Position numbers and translations under genes: made by a program | Assembly (NCBI GenBank): GCA_900088475.1 | Contig: FLMG01001021.1 | Coordinates: forward strand, 1-64,000 | DNA length: 64,000 nucleotides | Direction: 5' to 3' | Origin: Hyphochytrium catenoides | Taxonomy: Eukaryota; Sar; Hyphochytriomycetes; Hyphochytriales; Hyphochytriaceae | Notes under the pieces: generated by a model | Database searches by the model: none | What the model was told of the DNA's origin: nothing | What the model saw: only the letters and a program-made list of their open reading frames with translations | Shown: one piece after another, positions 34,570 through 46,000 of the stretch | How the letters are laid out: each line of letters starts with the position of its first letter | How positions within the stretch are numbered: position 1 is the stretch's first letter

Positions 34570-35496
34570 ATGACGAGATTTTCTATTACTCTTCTTTCTC
34601 TAATTGCTATCTTCGCGGCTTCCTTGGACGCCATTGACGGTGCCAACAGTATAGACTGCACTGCACAGTGCAATGTTATTGGCGTGGCAACTGGCTGTTC
34701 TGGAAGTGCCTGTCCCCCATGTCGAGTCAAGAGCAATGGCGCAGATGGCTCCAAGCCTTTCACGTGCTACTCCTACCCTGATAGCACCAAGGATTGCATG
34801 AAGCTGTTTGGGGGCAGTGTAGCTGCAGACTCGGTCAGCGATTGTCAAAAGAGTGGATCAACGGGTGGCACGACACCATCTCCAACTGGCAGTCAGTCAA
34901 CGCCTAAGCCAACTCCGGAAGATGCTACCCCGCCTTCCCCATCTGAAAGTAAACAAGAATCGGACGGAGGATCTAGCTTCTTCAGTTCGGCAGGTGGTAT
35001 CATACTCATCATCATCTTGGTGATAGCTGCGATAGGTGGAGTGATTGCATGCATACTCCTTAAACGGCGGAATGCTGAAGATAGTGATAAGTACAGCGAT
35101 CTTGGAACTCCTGCAGGGGCACCGTATGGAGCAACGGGGACTTATGGCAATGGTGTTGGCCCATACGGTGCAGTGCCCTCTGTCCAGCAGGGTTACAATG
35201 TCAATGCTATGGGCAACAGCCAACAACAGCAGCCTGTCGTGGTTATGCCGATGCCGAAGGCCGGACAGGCTCCCATGGGCGCTAGTGCATACACTACAGG
35301 AGTAGCACCCGAGAATGAAGCGGTGACCTTGCAAGATAAGATCGCAATGCTCCGTCGTCGAGCTCCTGATGGAGGCAGAAATGACGTTGACCTGGAGGCT
35401 ACGCCTCATCAGCGTCTGGACTCGGAGGTGAATTTGGATGGGGATAGCTTTGAAAACAGAGGGAGGGCTGCGTCCGCGGAATCTATGGAGCTATAA
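34570..35496 (+). CDS. Type I single-pass membrane protein, Cys-rich ectodomain
   Basis: Single exon, 308 residues, taking the ATG at 34570; the longer frame starts at TTG. Residues 1-25 are a signal peptide (RFSITLLSLIAIFAASLDAI). A small ectodomain with eight or more cysteines follows (CTAQCNVIG, CSGSACPPC, CYSYPDSTKDC). Then comes a Pro/Ser/Thr linker (about 95-135), one transmembrane span (GGIILIIILVIAAIGGVIAC) and a basic KRR stop-transfer. The cytoplasmic tail of about 135 residues is Gly/Tyr/Gln-rich (APYGATGTYGNG, SQQQQPVVV) and ends in SAESMEL. It reads as a surface receptor or adhesion-like molecule. No family was recognised. Confidence 0.85.
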   Translation: MTRFSITLLSLIAIFAASLDAIDGANSIDCTAQCNVIGVATGCSGSACPPCRVKSNGADGSKPFTCYSYPDSTKDCMKLFGGSVAADSVSDCQKSGSTGGTTPSPTGSQSTPKPTPEDATPPSPSESKQESDGGSSFFSSAGGIILIIILVIAAIGGVIACILLKRRNAEDSDKYSDLGTPAGAPYGATGTYGNGVGPYGAVPSVQQGYNVNAMGNSQQQQPVVVMPMPKAGQAPMGASAYTTGVAPENEAVTLQDKIAMLRRRAPDGGRNDVDLEATPHQRLDSEVNLDGDSFENRGRAASAESMEL

Positions 35497-37523
35497 TAAG
35501 TCACTAGTTGTCAACATCTCGCGTACACATTCTGTGGCTCCGCTTGGATGGCTGTTAAATTTTTATAATAACTTAAATGTCAAGCTCAAAGATGTCTACC
35601 TTTGATGTTCCTCGCTCGCTTCGTTCCTTTAACCGCCAGCCGAGTAACATGCATATATTCTGAAGACACCAACTTAGCTACTAGCTAGAGTAGGTCTGGA
35701 CGACCGAACATGACGGTTAGACTCTGGGGACGACTCTGTTGAACATCTACGTAATCGGTAGTAAGACTGACAGGGACGGAAGCAAAGCCACAGGCCCTCT
35801 TACTGGCAAGGGCATCGTTTTCCTGAGCAGCTTCACAGCAACCACAACTACAAGGCACAATAGTGATGTCTTGGCTCGTCCGTAGTAAGGACGAATTCAA
35901 AAGTAAGTGGCAAGGGAAAGAGGGCAAGGCATTGGTAATAAAGTGAGACAGATGAGAACGGACCCAAGAAACTTCTTCATGAATTGAGATAGGGCGGCAA
36001 TTGGCTTTTGAAAAGGGGCCGTCCCCTTTGAGCCGTCCAGGACAAGCAAATGGCAGAGGGTAGAAGATTGGGCAAAACGGTGACTTTCTAGATACTACTT
36101 CGTTCAAACGTGCAGCTATCAACCCCAACCCGGCCATTTGGTTACGGAGATAAGGCAAGCATCCTTACCTAAGAGATGAGGGATAGGCCACTCTTCTTCA
36201 AAGCAGTTGCCTCTACTACCACTACTACCACCATTCAACTAGCAGCAAGGATGGGCGCCTGCTGCCTGTCTGTCTTCTCCCTCCTCATATCCCTAGTCAA
36301 CCGCCCGTTGGAAAGGTCATTAACAGTTAACAAAGAGTAACAAAGGACCACCATCATCGCTGGCCCAACCTCTGGTGTCGCTTCGTAAGAGCAAAAGAGA
36401 GAGTTCTCATCCTCCCTTGACGACCTTCCGTACAAAGCGCTGTTCGAATCAGTCCTTCCTAGACGCAGGACGGCCTGCTGTGGTTGCTGCCTTCCTAAGA
36501 AATCGACACTGGACTGCTTCCTGAAGGATATCTTTGTGTTTGGAGGCAAGACTACTAAAGCCGTGTTTAATCTTCAAGCTTTTGCACACCCTAACCAATC
36601 CTACAGTAGGTTCCCACGGGATGCGTCCAAGGACTCTTTACCAGCGAAAATCAAGTCTGGGGCCTTGGGTTGGGCAGCTCTTGGACATCGTCTTTTGGGC
36701 TTTTTGAGACCCACGATTGAGCAACTGATGGAGAACGAGAGCACCGCTGACTTCACCTCCTGCCATTGCGATTTTCTGCATAGAGTATGGAGAACCAGAA
36801 GGGGCCTCGTCTCCCCCGCTGTGTGTGAGTTCCTCTAGCTGTGTTCTCTACTTACTAGGGGCCGACTAGGAACTAGCGTCCTCCTTTGCACAAAGAAGCG
36901 AGTGTTCCCCACAGAGCAGAGAGTGAGAATAACGATGCAGTAGTTTGATGCAATAGCTCTATAATAATCGTAGCTTGTTCCAGCCAACCCTTAGCCTTAC
37001 TACTCATTACCTGGAGCTGATGTCTCCTAGGAGGGCTTGCACGAAGGACACAGAGGCTTCTCGCTTGCCCTTGTGTGCACCTCAGGTAAAGGTAGAAACG
37101 AAGTGGGTGCTGTCAAATGCGGTTCAAAGTGCCGCCATACGCCTCAAGTTGGTCCAATGAAGAGAGTCGTGGTCTCCTGTCTGAGCAGTGAATAGTTAAT
37201 TAAGGTGCTGTCTTCCCACTGACGATACGATTGAGATCATCTCATAGACCATCATCTCGTCTTCAACAACAGAGACGCGATCTTCCTAGTTGTGCAGCTA
37301 GTTAGAGTCCACCTTGTAGACCTTATTTTTGATTGTCACGTTAGGTGGTGCTTATTCATGTCAATCATCCCTCTTTGGTACTTTCTCTCCTTGTCTCCTG
37401 CGCGCCGCACAGTTTGCTCATCATCCCCATATTTCGCGCTTATCGCATCACAAGCCGTCCATCTCTCTCGCTTGATCCTCTTCAAAAGAGCAAGATCAAC
37501 GACTAATTGGGAAACGTAACAGA
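35497..37523. other. Intergenic, no supported gene
   Basis: About 2 kb between two plus-strand membrane-protein genes. Frames at 35685-36158 (-), 36235-36549 (-) and 36536-36838 (+) were inspected and have no domain, membrane or splice support. Confidence 0.5.
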
Positions 37524-38090
37524 ATGTCGAACTTGAGTGACCACGGTCCGACTGCGGCGGGGTCCCACCTTCATCCTACCTCATCGGCTTGCAGCCCTGG
37601 ACTACTGCCGCCGGCTAATCACGCTACTCTGCACTGTCAACAGGCCGGGGTTCCAACTCTTACCTCATCCGGGATCACAACCCATCCAAGCCTAGCTACT
37701 ACGGCGGAGCCGCTACCCGTGCCTTCTGGTGGCCCCATTGTTGGCTTCAACAGTGAGGCTATGTCATCGAGCACTGTGGGCGCTTTACTGGCCGTCATGA
37801 TCGTGCTTGTTTGCTTCGTTGCTATTGGCTTGACCTTTGTGCTGTTTCCTAAGCAAGCGGCTCGCTGCTGTGGAGAAATGGGCCATCGGGCGGGCAAGGG
37901 AGCACAAAGCTGGCGTATTTCTCGACTTTGTATATGCCAAAAGAGTCAGAAAGAAAGACAACAAAGGGAGGACGAGGAGCGCTGCGTTGTGCCGATAGCC
38001 GTTGCAGTCAATGACTCGGAGGCATTGCCCCAGATAGACGTGGTCGCGGTGGTGCCTTACATTGAGGAAACTAGTGAGTATGAAATCTAG
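37524..38090 (+). CDS. Small single-pass membrane protein with Ser/Thr/Pro head
   Basis: Single exon, 188 residues. The N-terminal 80 residues are rich in Ser, Thr, Pro and His with no cleavable signal visible. One strong hydrophobic span follows at about 84-108 (VGALLAVMIVLVCFVAIGL). The tail of about 80 residues has paired cysteines (ARCCGEMGH, RLCICQK), a basic/acidic patch and a C-terminal tyrosine in TSEYEI. A signal-anchor type III topology with a possibly glycosylated outer head would fit. It differs in sequence from the membrane protein upstream but has the same single-span plan. No family was recognised. Confidence 0.6.
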   Translation: MSNLSDHGPTAAGSHLHPTSSACSPGLLPPANHATLHCQQAGVPTLTSSGITTHPSLATTAEPLPVPSGGPIVGFNSEAMSSSTVGALLAVMIVLVCFVAIGLTFVLFPKQAARCCGEMGHRAGKGAQSWRISRLCICQKSQKERQQREDEERCVVPIAVAVNDSEALPQIDVVAVVPYIEETSEYEI

Positions 38091-38638
38091 AAGCAACGGG
38101 AATGAACCAGAGTGCCGGAATGAAGAGCAGTGAGGCAGACTTAGAGAAACCGAAGAAGCCGAGATACGGCATGATACGGACTAGACGAGGCGGAGAGCAT
38201 CAAGCGGACACAGTTGCTTCATAGTAGTGGGTTCAGGCGAGACGGCGCCTACAGTCTCACTAGCCAGTCCACTTCGCACGGTCTAAGGATTCGCACATTT
38301 CTACCGCTGGAGTAGAAAGTCACGTTCACTGATGTTGAGAGCAACGGACCCGCGAATAGGGCAATATAGAGAGAGCAACGGACCCGCGAATAAGGAGAAA
38401 AATTTGGCAATCATGATAGAAGAGAAGGAAGGTCAACATCTATCGATGCCTCAAGGCAACGGCGGGAGCGCTCTTATTATCATGGCGTTCGAAATCCAGC
38501 TACGAATCCTAGGATAGGAGAGCCCTACCTTGCAAACGAAAGGGAGTGAACAACAGCAACCGCGAGGGGTAGCCTTCGTGGCCATTTCGCCCCAAGACTG
38601 CTCTTCAATGTTATCACAGCTAACCCGTCTGGTCTTGC
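38091..38638. other. Intergenic between convergent genes; contains a 22-bp direct repeat
   Basis: About 550 bases between the stops of a plus-strand and a minus-strand gene. No gene seen. It contains the perfect short repeat listed next. Confidence 0.5.
38337..38392. repeat. Perfect 22-bp direct repeat, 34-bp period
   Basis: Positions 38337-38358 and 38371-38392 are identical over 22 bases with the core ACGGACCCGCGAATA, separated by 12 bases. It lies in the gap between two convergent gene ends. Only two copies are present. Confidence 0.85.
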
Positions 38639-40435
38639 CTAGTCTTCATCGCTGTCATCGTAGTCACGGAACCTATTCACTGTATCTTTCCCAGATCTAT
38701 GCCGTTTTGACCGTGGATCTTCCTCCAGGTCTGACTCTACCACTCTTTTCTTTGCCAAAAACCATTCAAGATCTGAGAGAGAGCGAGAAGGCAGTAATAA
38801 GAAGGTGAGCTCGATACGAGGGGTCCACAGCACTGGGGAGACCTCGCGGGTAGGCAAAGTAGGCATGCTCCAGGCAGAAGTCCCGCCAAAAGCAGTACAT
38901 AGGAAGTCAGACAGTCAAACCAGAGCAGTGATAGAGATGGTTAAAGAGTGAGAAGTGATGAAGGAAGTTGAGGGCACCAACATAGGCAAAAATATTCGCG
39001 AGAGCCGACAGGCATCAATTAATATGCAGAAACTTATCAGTTGCAGAAATTTAACAGTTGTACTTCACCTTCCGGTCCCATGCTCCTTCCTCCAACCTCT
39101 TTCAATCCCAGCAACTGTGTCTTCAAATCTCCTTCATGATAGATGAAAAGGGTAGGGAGATTTCTGTCTGGCCAGTTTTCTATAGCGCTCGTGGAGACGA
39201 TCTTCACTATTTTCAGGTCTCTGAACTTCTTAGCCACAGATCTGAGAGCCTCCTCTAGGATGTCACATTCCTGAATACCGGGTTTAAAGAGAAAGGCGAC
39301 AACCCAGCTCTGATGACTTGCTTCGGTAACCTCTTTCACCCATTCGTCCTTTGTTATAGGATATACATCCCCAAATCTGCTACGCAGTGCCTTCTCTCTC
39401 ATCTCAGCCAGTCTCTTCTCCCTATGGAAGACAAAGGACAAGGTGAGACCAGGCACACTGTTCAATCTCTCGCCCAGGGATGATTATGAGAACACCTTAT
39501 CCATATTAGGCTAAGATTGGGGCATAGGCATTTCCCAGAAGCATCGAAAGGGTTGCAGGAGGAAGCAAGCGGAAGGCTCGTCAAGAACTGGCGACTGAGA
39601 AGCTGTTCACGATCCCGTCACAGACCAGGACGGGTGCGATGGTCGAACATGATGATTCTAGAAAGAAGGAAGAAGGGCTGCAACTTCCAAACTACGTCAT
39701 GCCAGGGACGCTACGAGAAAAAGCTAACGAAGTGAGTCCTTAGCAAGCTCCTACCGGTACATTTGCAAGAGTTTGTCATCATCTAACCCTTCGTCATCCT
39801 GCAGGAACAAAAGGACTTCATTAAATCTATCACAAGGGAAGAGTAAAAGACCTTAGAATACCTCCAGGGCAAGAGCCTTCTATGAGAAAAAAAAGAGTAC
39901 AGGTGCGGCTGGAGAAAAGCAAGATAAAATGCGGTCTTCAAAATAGCAGAAAAAAGAGAAGGCAGGGAGAGATTACCGCCCCGAGAGGAGACCAAACAGC
40001 CAGAATGAGCTGATGAGCGGGACGATAGCAATAGATAATGACGAAAGGATGTTGTGCTATACCTCAAGCTCGTCCAACTCCTCCAGTGAAGCTTGAGCAA
40101 GTTTCTCTTCTACCGTGGGGGGCTCGGGATACTCCTCTTCTTCGACTTGGGCAGGCTGCGGGAGGGGTCACCATGCAGATTGCCGATACAAAGGCGATTA
40201 GCAGGCGTTCCAAGCCCAGTAAATAGTAAAAATCGGGAAACAGAGGGTAAAAAGGAGAAAGGATAAACGCGAAAGGTAAGCCAGGGCGATGAAGAGCTAC
40301 AGTCCACATCGGAATAGCCGTCATCCGTGCGCTTACCTTCGGTCTGGGCGCTATAATCCCCTTCTTGACTAGAATGTCCTCCCATTCAGTTGTCTCTCCC
40401 GTGGGCGCATAGTACCTCTGTCCCCTGTCTCCCAT
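38639..40435 (-). CDS. Phosducin-like protein (PDCL3/Plp2 type)
   Basis: Six exons, 40435-40337, 40155-40063, 39879-39862, 39798-39755, 39421-39069 and 38772-38639, give 246 residues; animal PDCL3 has about 240. The start TTEWEDILVKKGIIAP matches the PDCL3 opening TEWNDILRKKGI. A helical acidic segment follows, then the thioredoxin-like fold: WVVAFLFKPGIQECDILEEA, IVSTSAIENWPDRNLPTLFI, then YHEGDLKTQLLG. The end DLEWFLAKKRVVESDLEEDP and the acidic DDSDED tail are typical. This class is a cofactor of the CCT chaperonin, helping fold actin and tubulin, rather than a G-beta-gamma binder. Exon 3 is only 18 bases, encoding KALALE. An in-frame ATG at 40453 would add six residues. Confidence 0.92.
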
Positions 40436-41165
40436 CACTCCACAGTGCCACACTTTTGGCTTGCCTATCTAGTCAACTTTAGCTACCTAGCCCCAGTTCT
40501 TTTAAAGGTACCCTGCGTTTAGCCCTGCTCAACCACTGCTTCCTAAGCTTTCTTACTCCAACAACTGCGTGGCTCAAAATCGACTCTTGCTTCTAGCTTC
40601 TCTATCTGTTGGAAACGCACTCTGCTCGTCTTCTCGACTCCAAAAGCTAACAGCCAATCTATCGGCCTCCATAAGTATCAATCTTCGCCTCTATCCCCTG
40701 CAAGTGGTAGTAGCAGGCAGCTCTGCTGCTCACATCATCAGAATCTATCCTCTAATCGGCACTGACAGCATAGACAGAGCAATGGGTAATATGGGTAACA
40801 ACCAGCGAGTACTCCAGATGTATGGCGCAGAGTATGGTCAGACATCGACCCATAATCCATTAGTTCACAATGACCCGACCGTACGGGCGCCACAATCGAT
40901 GAATTGAGCTCTTCTTGAGTAAACCCAGATAACCTGGTGGACTTTTCCCGCCAAACCAACGACCACGAAGTTTCTGCACTACGAAATAATAGGAGAAGTG
41001 AAGATCTTTCGCCGCGTCTCATTGCTGTCTGCTGGAAGAAGCATTTCTGAAGCTTTCTGTTCCGGAGCTGAAGCTGTGCTGAGGGTTCTCAGGGTCGATG
41101 GCCAGAGACAGCCCTCTTCGAACTGCTTACTTTTCTCTTGGAAGAGGCACTGGGAAGACAACAGC
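40436..41165. other. Divergent promoter region
   Basis: About 730 bases between the start of the minus-strand phosducin-like gene and the ATG of the plus-strand UBL-RING gene, so both promoters lie here. The UBL-RING frame stays open upstream to 40998 but has no ATG before 41166. Confidence 0.5.
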
Positions 41166-42665
41166 ATGATGATGAGTGTGGGATGGAAGGATTGGTGCGA
41201 TGGCCGTGTCAAGGGCTTTTTTAATGTTCACCCGCATGAAATATCGGCAGAAACGACAATAGAGAGTCTCGAGCTTCTACTATTGGAGAAAGCTAAGATC
41301 AGTCTTGACAGGGGTGTCTTTCTTCAAAAAGGCCACTTAAAGCTTAATGGCTCAGCCTTGGACCGCGATGCCAAGGTGCAGTCTTTTCTCCCGTTCTTTA
41401 CGGCACCATACCCAAGATTCAGCATCACTCTAAGAAAGGAGCCGAATGGAGGCATAGTTAAGGTCAGAGTGCCCGACGGTCAAGTGCTTACTCTTGTTCT
41501 CTCATCTCTGGAGGTGTCATACATAAAGCAAGAGCTCCGCTCTCGTGGACAGGTTCCCAAGTCGCACCAACGGCTCACCCATGATGGGCGGGAACTTGAT
41601 AAGGGCAGTTTGCACGACTATGGGTTAGCAGGTGACACTGTGACTCTGGTTTTGGAAGTCAAGGAGCCTACCAACCGGCAAGACAAGGAGATTCAGATCC
41701 AGGTCAAGACGCTGATAGGAAAGACCTTAACCCTACCTCGAATCCATTCTATGGACTCTGTTTCGAGGATCAAGGACTTTATCGCGTCTCAAGAGGGTAT
41801 TCCTGCGGACCAGCAGCGTTTAATATATGAGGGCCGGCATCTTGAAGATTGGAAGCTGTTGAAGGACTATCAGATTAGGGAAGGGTCGATCGTGATGATG
41901 GTCTTGCGGTTACGGGGAGGAGGGGGTGGTTTTCCCTTCGCTGATGTCACAAGCTCCTCGCACATTACCATCAACTGGTTTTCAGGCTCTGCGCCAGAGT
42001 GGAGACGTTGTGACCGGGGACTGAACCTTGAAGGGCTCTGTCGGCGCAAGGGCTGCAAAGCGTTTGGGAGTATGGTGATCTCTCCACAGGGCTACACAGC
42101 CTTTAACGTTGTAAAGCAGGAAGTAACCTGTCCAATCTGCAAAGATCCCATTCAACCTGTGACGTGCGGCTTCTACGACTGTCTATGGCGCTTTGAGGGG
42201 ATAAAGACAGGCACCACCTATCACCTCAGTGGCACTCTTACCGAGGCTCTGGGAGAGAGATACCATCGTGTATCCTCCGATCTAGACAATATGGTGGGTT
42301 GGGATGACCTGGTAATTAGTGCTCAGCAATCTGCAAAGGAAGGATTCTGTGTCATCTGTCAAAACAGCTTTTATGGGAGGGATGAGACGATGTTGACGGA
42401 GTGCGGTCATCCTTTCCATTGCGTCTGCTTTGAAGCCTGGAGAGATATTCGACAGAAGCAGCAGACAACGGTATGCTGCCCCCAGTGTAGAGGCACCGTA
42501 AGTTCTACCTCGCCTTCTAAGTGCGCCCAGAAGGTATGCCCGACCGAAAAACAGCTTCCTTTCCAGCCTCAAGAAGAGCCTGCAAAGGGAGATCTGAAGC
42601 GGAGCACTCCGTTGCCGGAGGTACCCCAAAAAAACAAGAAAACCCGACTTACTACCAAAGCATGA
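41166..42665 (+). CDS. Triple ubiquitin-like domain plus RING-H2 protein
   Basis: Single exon, 499 residues from the ATG at 41166; the open frame extends upstream only from a GTG. Three ubiquitin-like units lie in tandem: a diverged one at about 11-92, a clearer one at about 97-166 (QELRSRGQVPKSHQRLTHDG), and a ubiquitin-like one at about 177-252 (IKDFIASQEGIPADQQRLIY) that ends in the processing tail LRLRGG. Immediately after comes FPFADVTSSS...APEWRRC, then GLNLEGLCRRKGCKAFG and CPICKD, a cysteine-rich probable zinc domain. A RING-H2 sits at about 395-442 (CVICQNSF, CGHPFHCVCFEAW, CCPQCRG). This predicts a ubiquitin E3 ligase carrying its own ubiquitin-like units. The order ubiquitin-FADV-zinc domain recurs in poorly studied protist proteins, as far as I recall. 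Confidence 0.88.
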   Translation: MMMSVGWKDWCDGRVKGFFNVHPHEISAETTIESLELLLLEKAKISLDRGVFLQKGHLKLNGSALDRDAKVQSFLPFFTAPYPRFSITLRKEPNGGIVKVRVPDGQVLTLVLSSLEVSYIKQELRSRGQVPKSHQRLTHDGRELDKGSLHDYGLAGDTVTLVLEVKEPTNRQDKEIQIQVKTLIGKTLTLPRIHSMDSVSRIKDFIASQEGIPADQQRLIYEGRHLEDWKLLKDYQIREGSIVMMVLRLRGGGGGFPFADVTSSSHITINWFSGSAPEWRRCDRGLNLEGLCRRKGCKAFGSMVISPQGYTAFNVVKQEVTCPICKDPIQPVTCGFYDCLWRFEGIKTGTTYHLSGTLTEALGERYHRVSSDLDNMVGWDDLVISAQQSAKEGFCVICQNSFYGRDETMLTECGHPFHCVCFEAWRDIRQKQQTTVCCPQCRGTVSSTSPSKCAQKVCPTEKQLPFQPQEEPAKGDLKRSTPLPEVPQKNKKTRLTTKA

Positions 42666-43062
42666 TTGGGTCATGGCAATCCTTAACTTCTTCCATAAAC
42701 GATATGAGTCTTCAAGGGCTCTACCTCTAATAATGAGAGATCACTGTCAGGGAGTATTACGATCAGCTTTGCTTCCACTCAGACTGCCGCAAGGATTTCG
42801 GCTGCCTTAAACTACGTTCGCCGTTCGCTAAAATGTAAATTTAGCTAACAAAGTCTATCCGTCCAACATTGGCTTGAGAAGGAGGGATAAGGGATACAGC
42901 AAATGATCGATGTCTCTTAATAAGGGTTTATGGCAGATGGGTTATTGGGCTCAAAGGAGGTCTCTATGGGCGAGAGTATAGGCGAATGCGTGGCAAAGGG
43001 CTAAGCAGAGAGAAATGGGACTTTGAGCTATGTCTAATGAAACGTATTGTAGCGGAATCCTT
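42666..43062. other. Gap between convergent genes
   Basis: About 400 bases between two stop codons facing each other. Nothing gene-like is seen; it should hold both 3' UTRs. Confidence 0.5.
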
Positions 43063-46000
43063 CTAGTCTTGCCCTTCAACCATTGTTCCATGGACTCTGA
43101 AGCGGTATAGACACGTGAAGTCCGGATGGCCATGATTGCTATGGACCTGCAGCATGACGTGGCGGAAGGTTTGCTCCGTCTTGAAGAGACCATAAGGAAA
43201 GAAGAAAATGTCTTCGTCAGATTGGTGTGAGAAGCCCTACATTTAAACGGGTACCTTAGGTAGCGAAAAGGTCTGTATGGATGGTCCGTCCGCAGAGAAG
43301 GTAAAGTTTCCAAAGTGAACTCTCTCTATAGCTGGGCTTACTGTGGGATCGACGGCAATACCCTGTGAGAGTTATCCAAGTTAATAGCTGGAGGCTGTTT
43401 GTCAACGACGAGAACGGAGAGGAAAGGTGGACCACATCAACCAAACACATGCGTAGGGCCACAAGTAGCGCAGAGCAATCCCAGTCAGGCTGAAAATAAG
43501 GAATACCATATAGAGCGCGGGCGAATACTCTTCTACGTAAGAGTTGAACTCACGTACGGGCAGCTGAGAACAGAATTTTTAAATAGGCAAAAGAGGAAAT
43601 TCAAAAATGCAATAGTGCCAAGAGGGAGAACAGATGAGACATATTAAGTTGCACGGAAGAAGTCCGGTGCAATTTGCGCACGCGCGGTGGGCCCAGCACT
43701 TACATAGACGCTGAAGTCCTTCGGTGCAGAATTGACGTTGACAGCCACCGCACTCGACACGTGGTCAATTGTTACAGAGTCAGGCACAATGCGCCGTGAA
43801 AGCCGGACAGTCAGTTGGCCCTGCCCACCGGTGAACGCCCAGCAGCTGCCCATAGCCGTTCCGGGCTGAATATGTGGAAAATTAAGGCACGTGTCGAATA
43901 AGAAAGAAGGCCAGCAAAGCGAGAGGAAAATTGTCAGTTATAGATAAACGTAGATAATGGCGCGGAAACGTTCGAAATCTCACGCCCCGGAAGCGGCAAA
44001 GTGCAGATTGTGGCTGGATATTGTTCTATGCTTCCTTTACCGTTAGTGCTATCTCGGGTCCATAGCCAGGCCTTGTAACTCCAACTTTGTTCATTAATCG
44101 GCACCACAAATTCACACTCTTTGGCGTCATCGTGGAGCTCGTCAGCTTGCTACCACCGGAGAGAGGCACGAGAAAGAGTGGCGATAGCCACGAAGAGGAT
44201 GTACTCTTTGGCAGAAGCTCCCTGGACGGATGGTACATAATAGGGGGCGACAGGGACTTTAGGAGGCGGCAACCCAGAAAATGGACTCCTTATCTAGAAG
44301 GTTGTCCTCCGCATCCTCATCTTCAGACACAGTTGGATGAAATGCCAGCTCCTCAGGTACTATCAAGGCACTCACCTTTCTTCATGAACAACTTGCGCAC
44401 CGCCTGGAATGGTAGCAAAGTCTACCCGTGCAAGATCGTCTGCGGAATACCTACAGAATTTTATTAGGCGACCATGGCACACATAAGGTATCAGACAACA
44501 CCTCTAAAATGAGAGATGAAAGGACAGTAACGTCAGGGTTCGAGGAAGGCGATCCCAGCATCAATTCCACGAGGCATGATGACGAACAAATGTCACTTGG
44601 TCAGAACTCAAAATGGTTGGCGAGCATCTTCTTACTTTTCCAGCGCTTCGTTAACAATCTGCCGCACCTCCTTCTGCGTGACACCCATAGGAACTCCCTC
44701 AACATCCAGAGCGTTCGAATATTTCTGGATGGCATCCGACACCGCTTGCTGCAGCTTTTCATCTGTCGACCCGTCAACGACAAGGACGAATCATGAAAAT
44801 GGATTTAGACAGGAGATACTAAAAGAGAGCGACATAACAGAAAAGGAGACTACCATCAAGCGCCAAGGCCGATGCAGACTGCCACTGCTCTTTGATCTTC
44901 TCCAGATTGTTCTTGAGCTCTTCCACATTGGAGCTTGTGAGCCTCAGCTCCTGAAAAAGGGGTAAGAGAAGTACAGCATCAGCGACACAGAACGAACCAA
45001 AATCCTGGTAGTCGTAGTTGCGAATATTGAGGCGAATGAACAGACATTTAAGGATTGCTCTTGGCGTTGAAGGGCTTCTTGAACTGCCACTAGCTTCTCG
45101 TTGAACTTTTGTCCATCACCAGTCTCTCCTGCTGCTTGGTTGGCAAGACTGTCTAACCTCTCTTCGAGAGCTTCCTGCAGGACAACGCGGTAGCACGTTA
45201 CTGAACAATGGTAGAACCCAATACAGAACAAGGAAGACAGCGGGCGGCTCCCCAATGCCTCCGGGAGTAAAGTCAAGTGGTACCGTTAAGTGAACCTCGA
45301 AGAGCAGAGGTTAACAAGCCCTCAGTAGAAGCTAACATACGGCAGGAACGGCAATCTCTCTGTAAAGAAGACGAACCTGCAGAGAGTGGATGGTCTCTTG
45401 CTGAGCTCGAAGTAGCCGCCGTGCTTCTTCATCAACCACACTAGCAATGGGAGAGCTCCCGCTGGAAGAATCTCCCTGCACTTCAACTTCCTTTTTGAAT
45501 TCGACCACCATTTGATCAAGTTCGTCCCTGAGGGAGTGGAGCTGCTCCATTTGCTTACTGCTTGACAAAGACAAGGACTCAAACCTAGGTGGGTGGGTTT
45601 TGTTACCAGTGGTGTCGTTACGTGCACTTCAATTTTCTAGGTGAGTCCAATTCCAGGCATGAATGGCTAGTGCATATAGAAGGCATGGGGACTAGGGAAT
45701 ACGACAGAGGTCGCTGACCAGCAAGTACGGTGAAGCCAGAGCAACAGCGCGCTAGAAGGAACCCTAGTCGGGTACCAACATAATGCTCACAAAGACCAAG
45801 AGAAAACTAGGTTAGACCTGTCTGAAAGCTTGCGATAGTAGTGCTCCAACGTCTCAGATGTCTCTTCCTGCTTGGAGGTGATCTGCCTGATATCCTCGAC
45901 CTTTTCTTCTATCACTTTCTCAGCCTTCAGCCACTGTTCGTTGGTAGCCTCTTTCAGCTCTTGCACTCGTTCTTCTAGCACCGCCTCTACCTCTCTGAGG

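Noticed and set aside
40998-41165. Upstream extension of the UBL-RING frame
   Set aside because: It opens with GTG and contains no ATG; start set at 41166.
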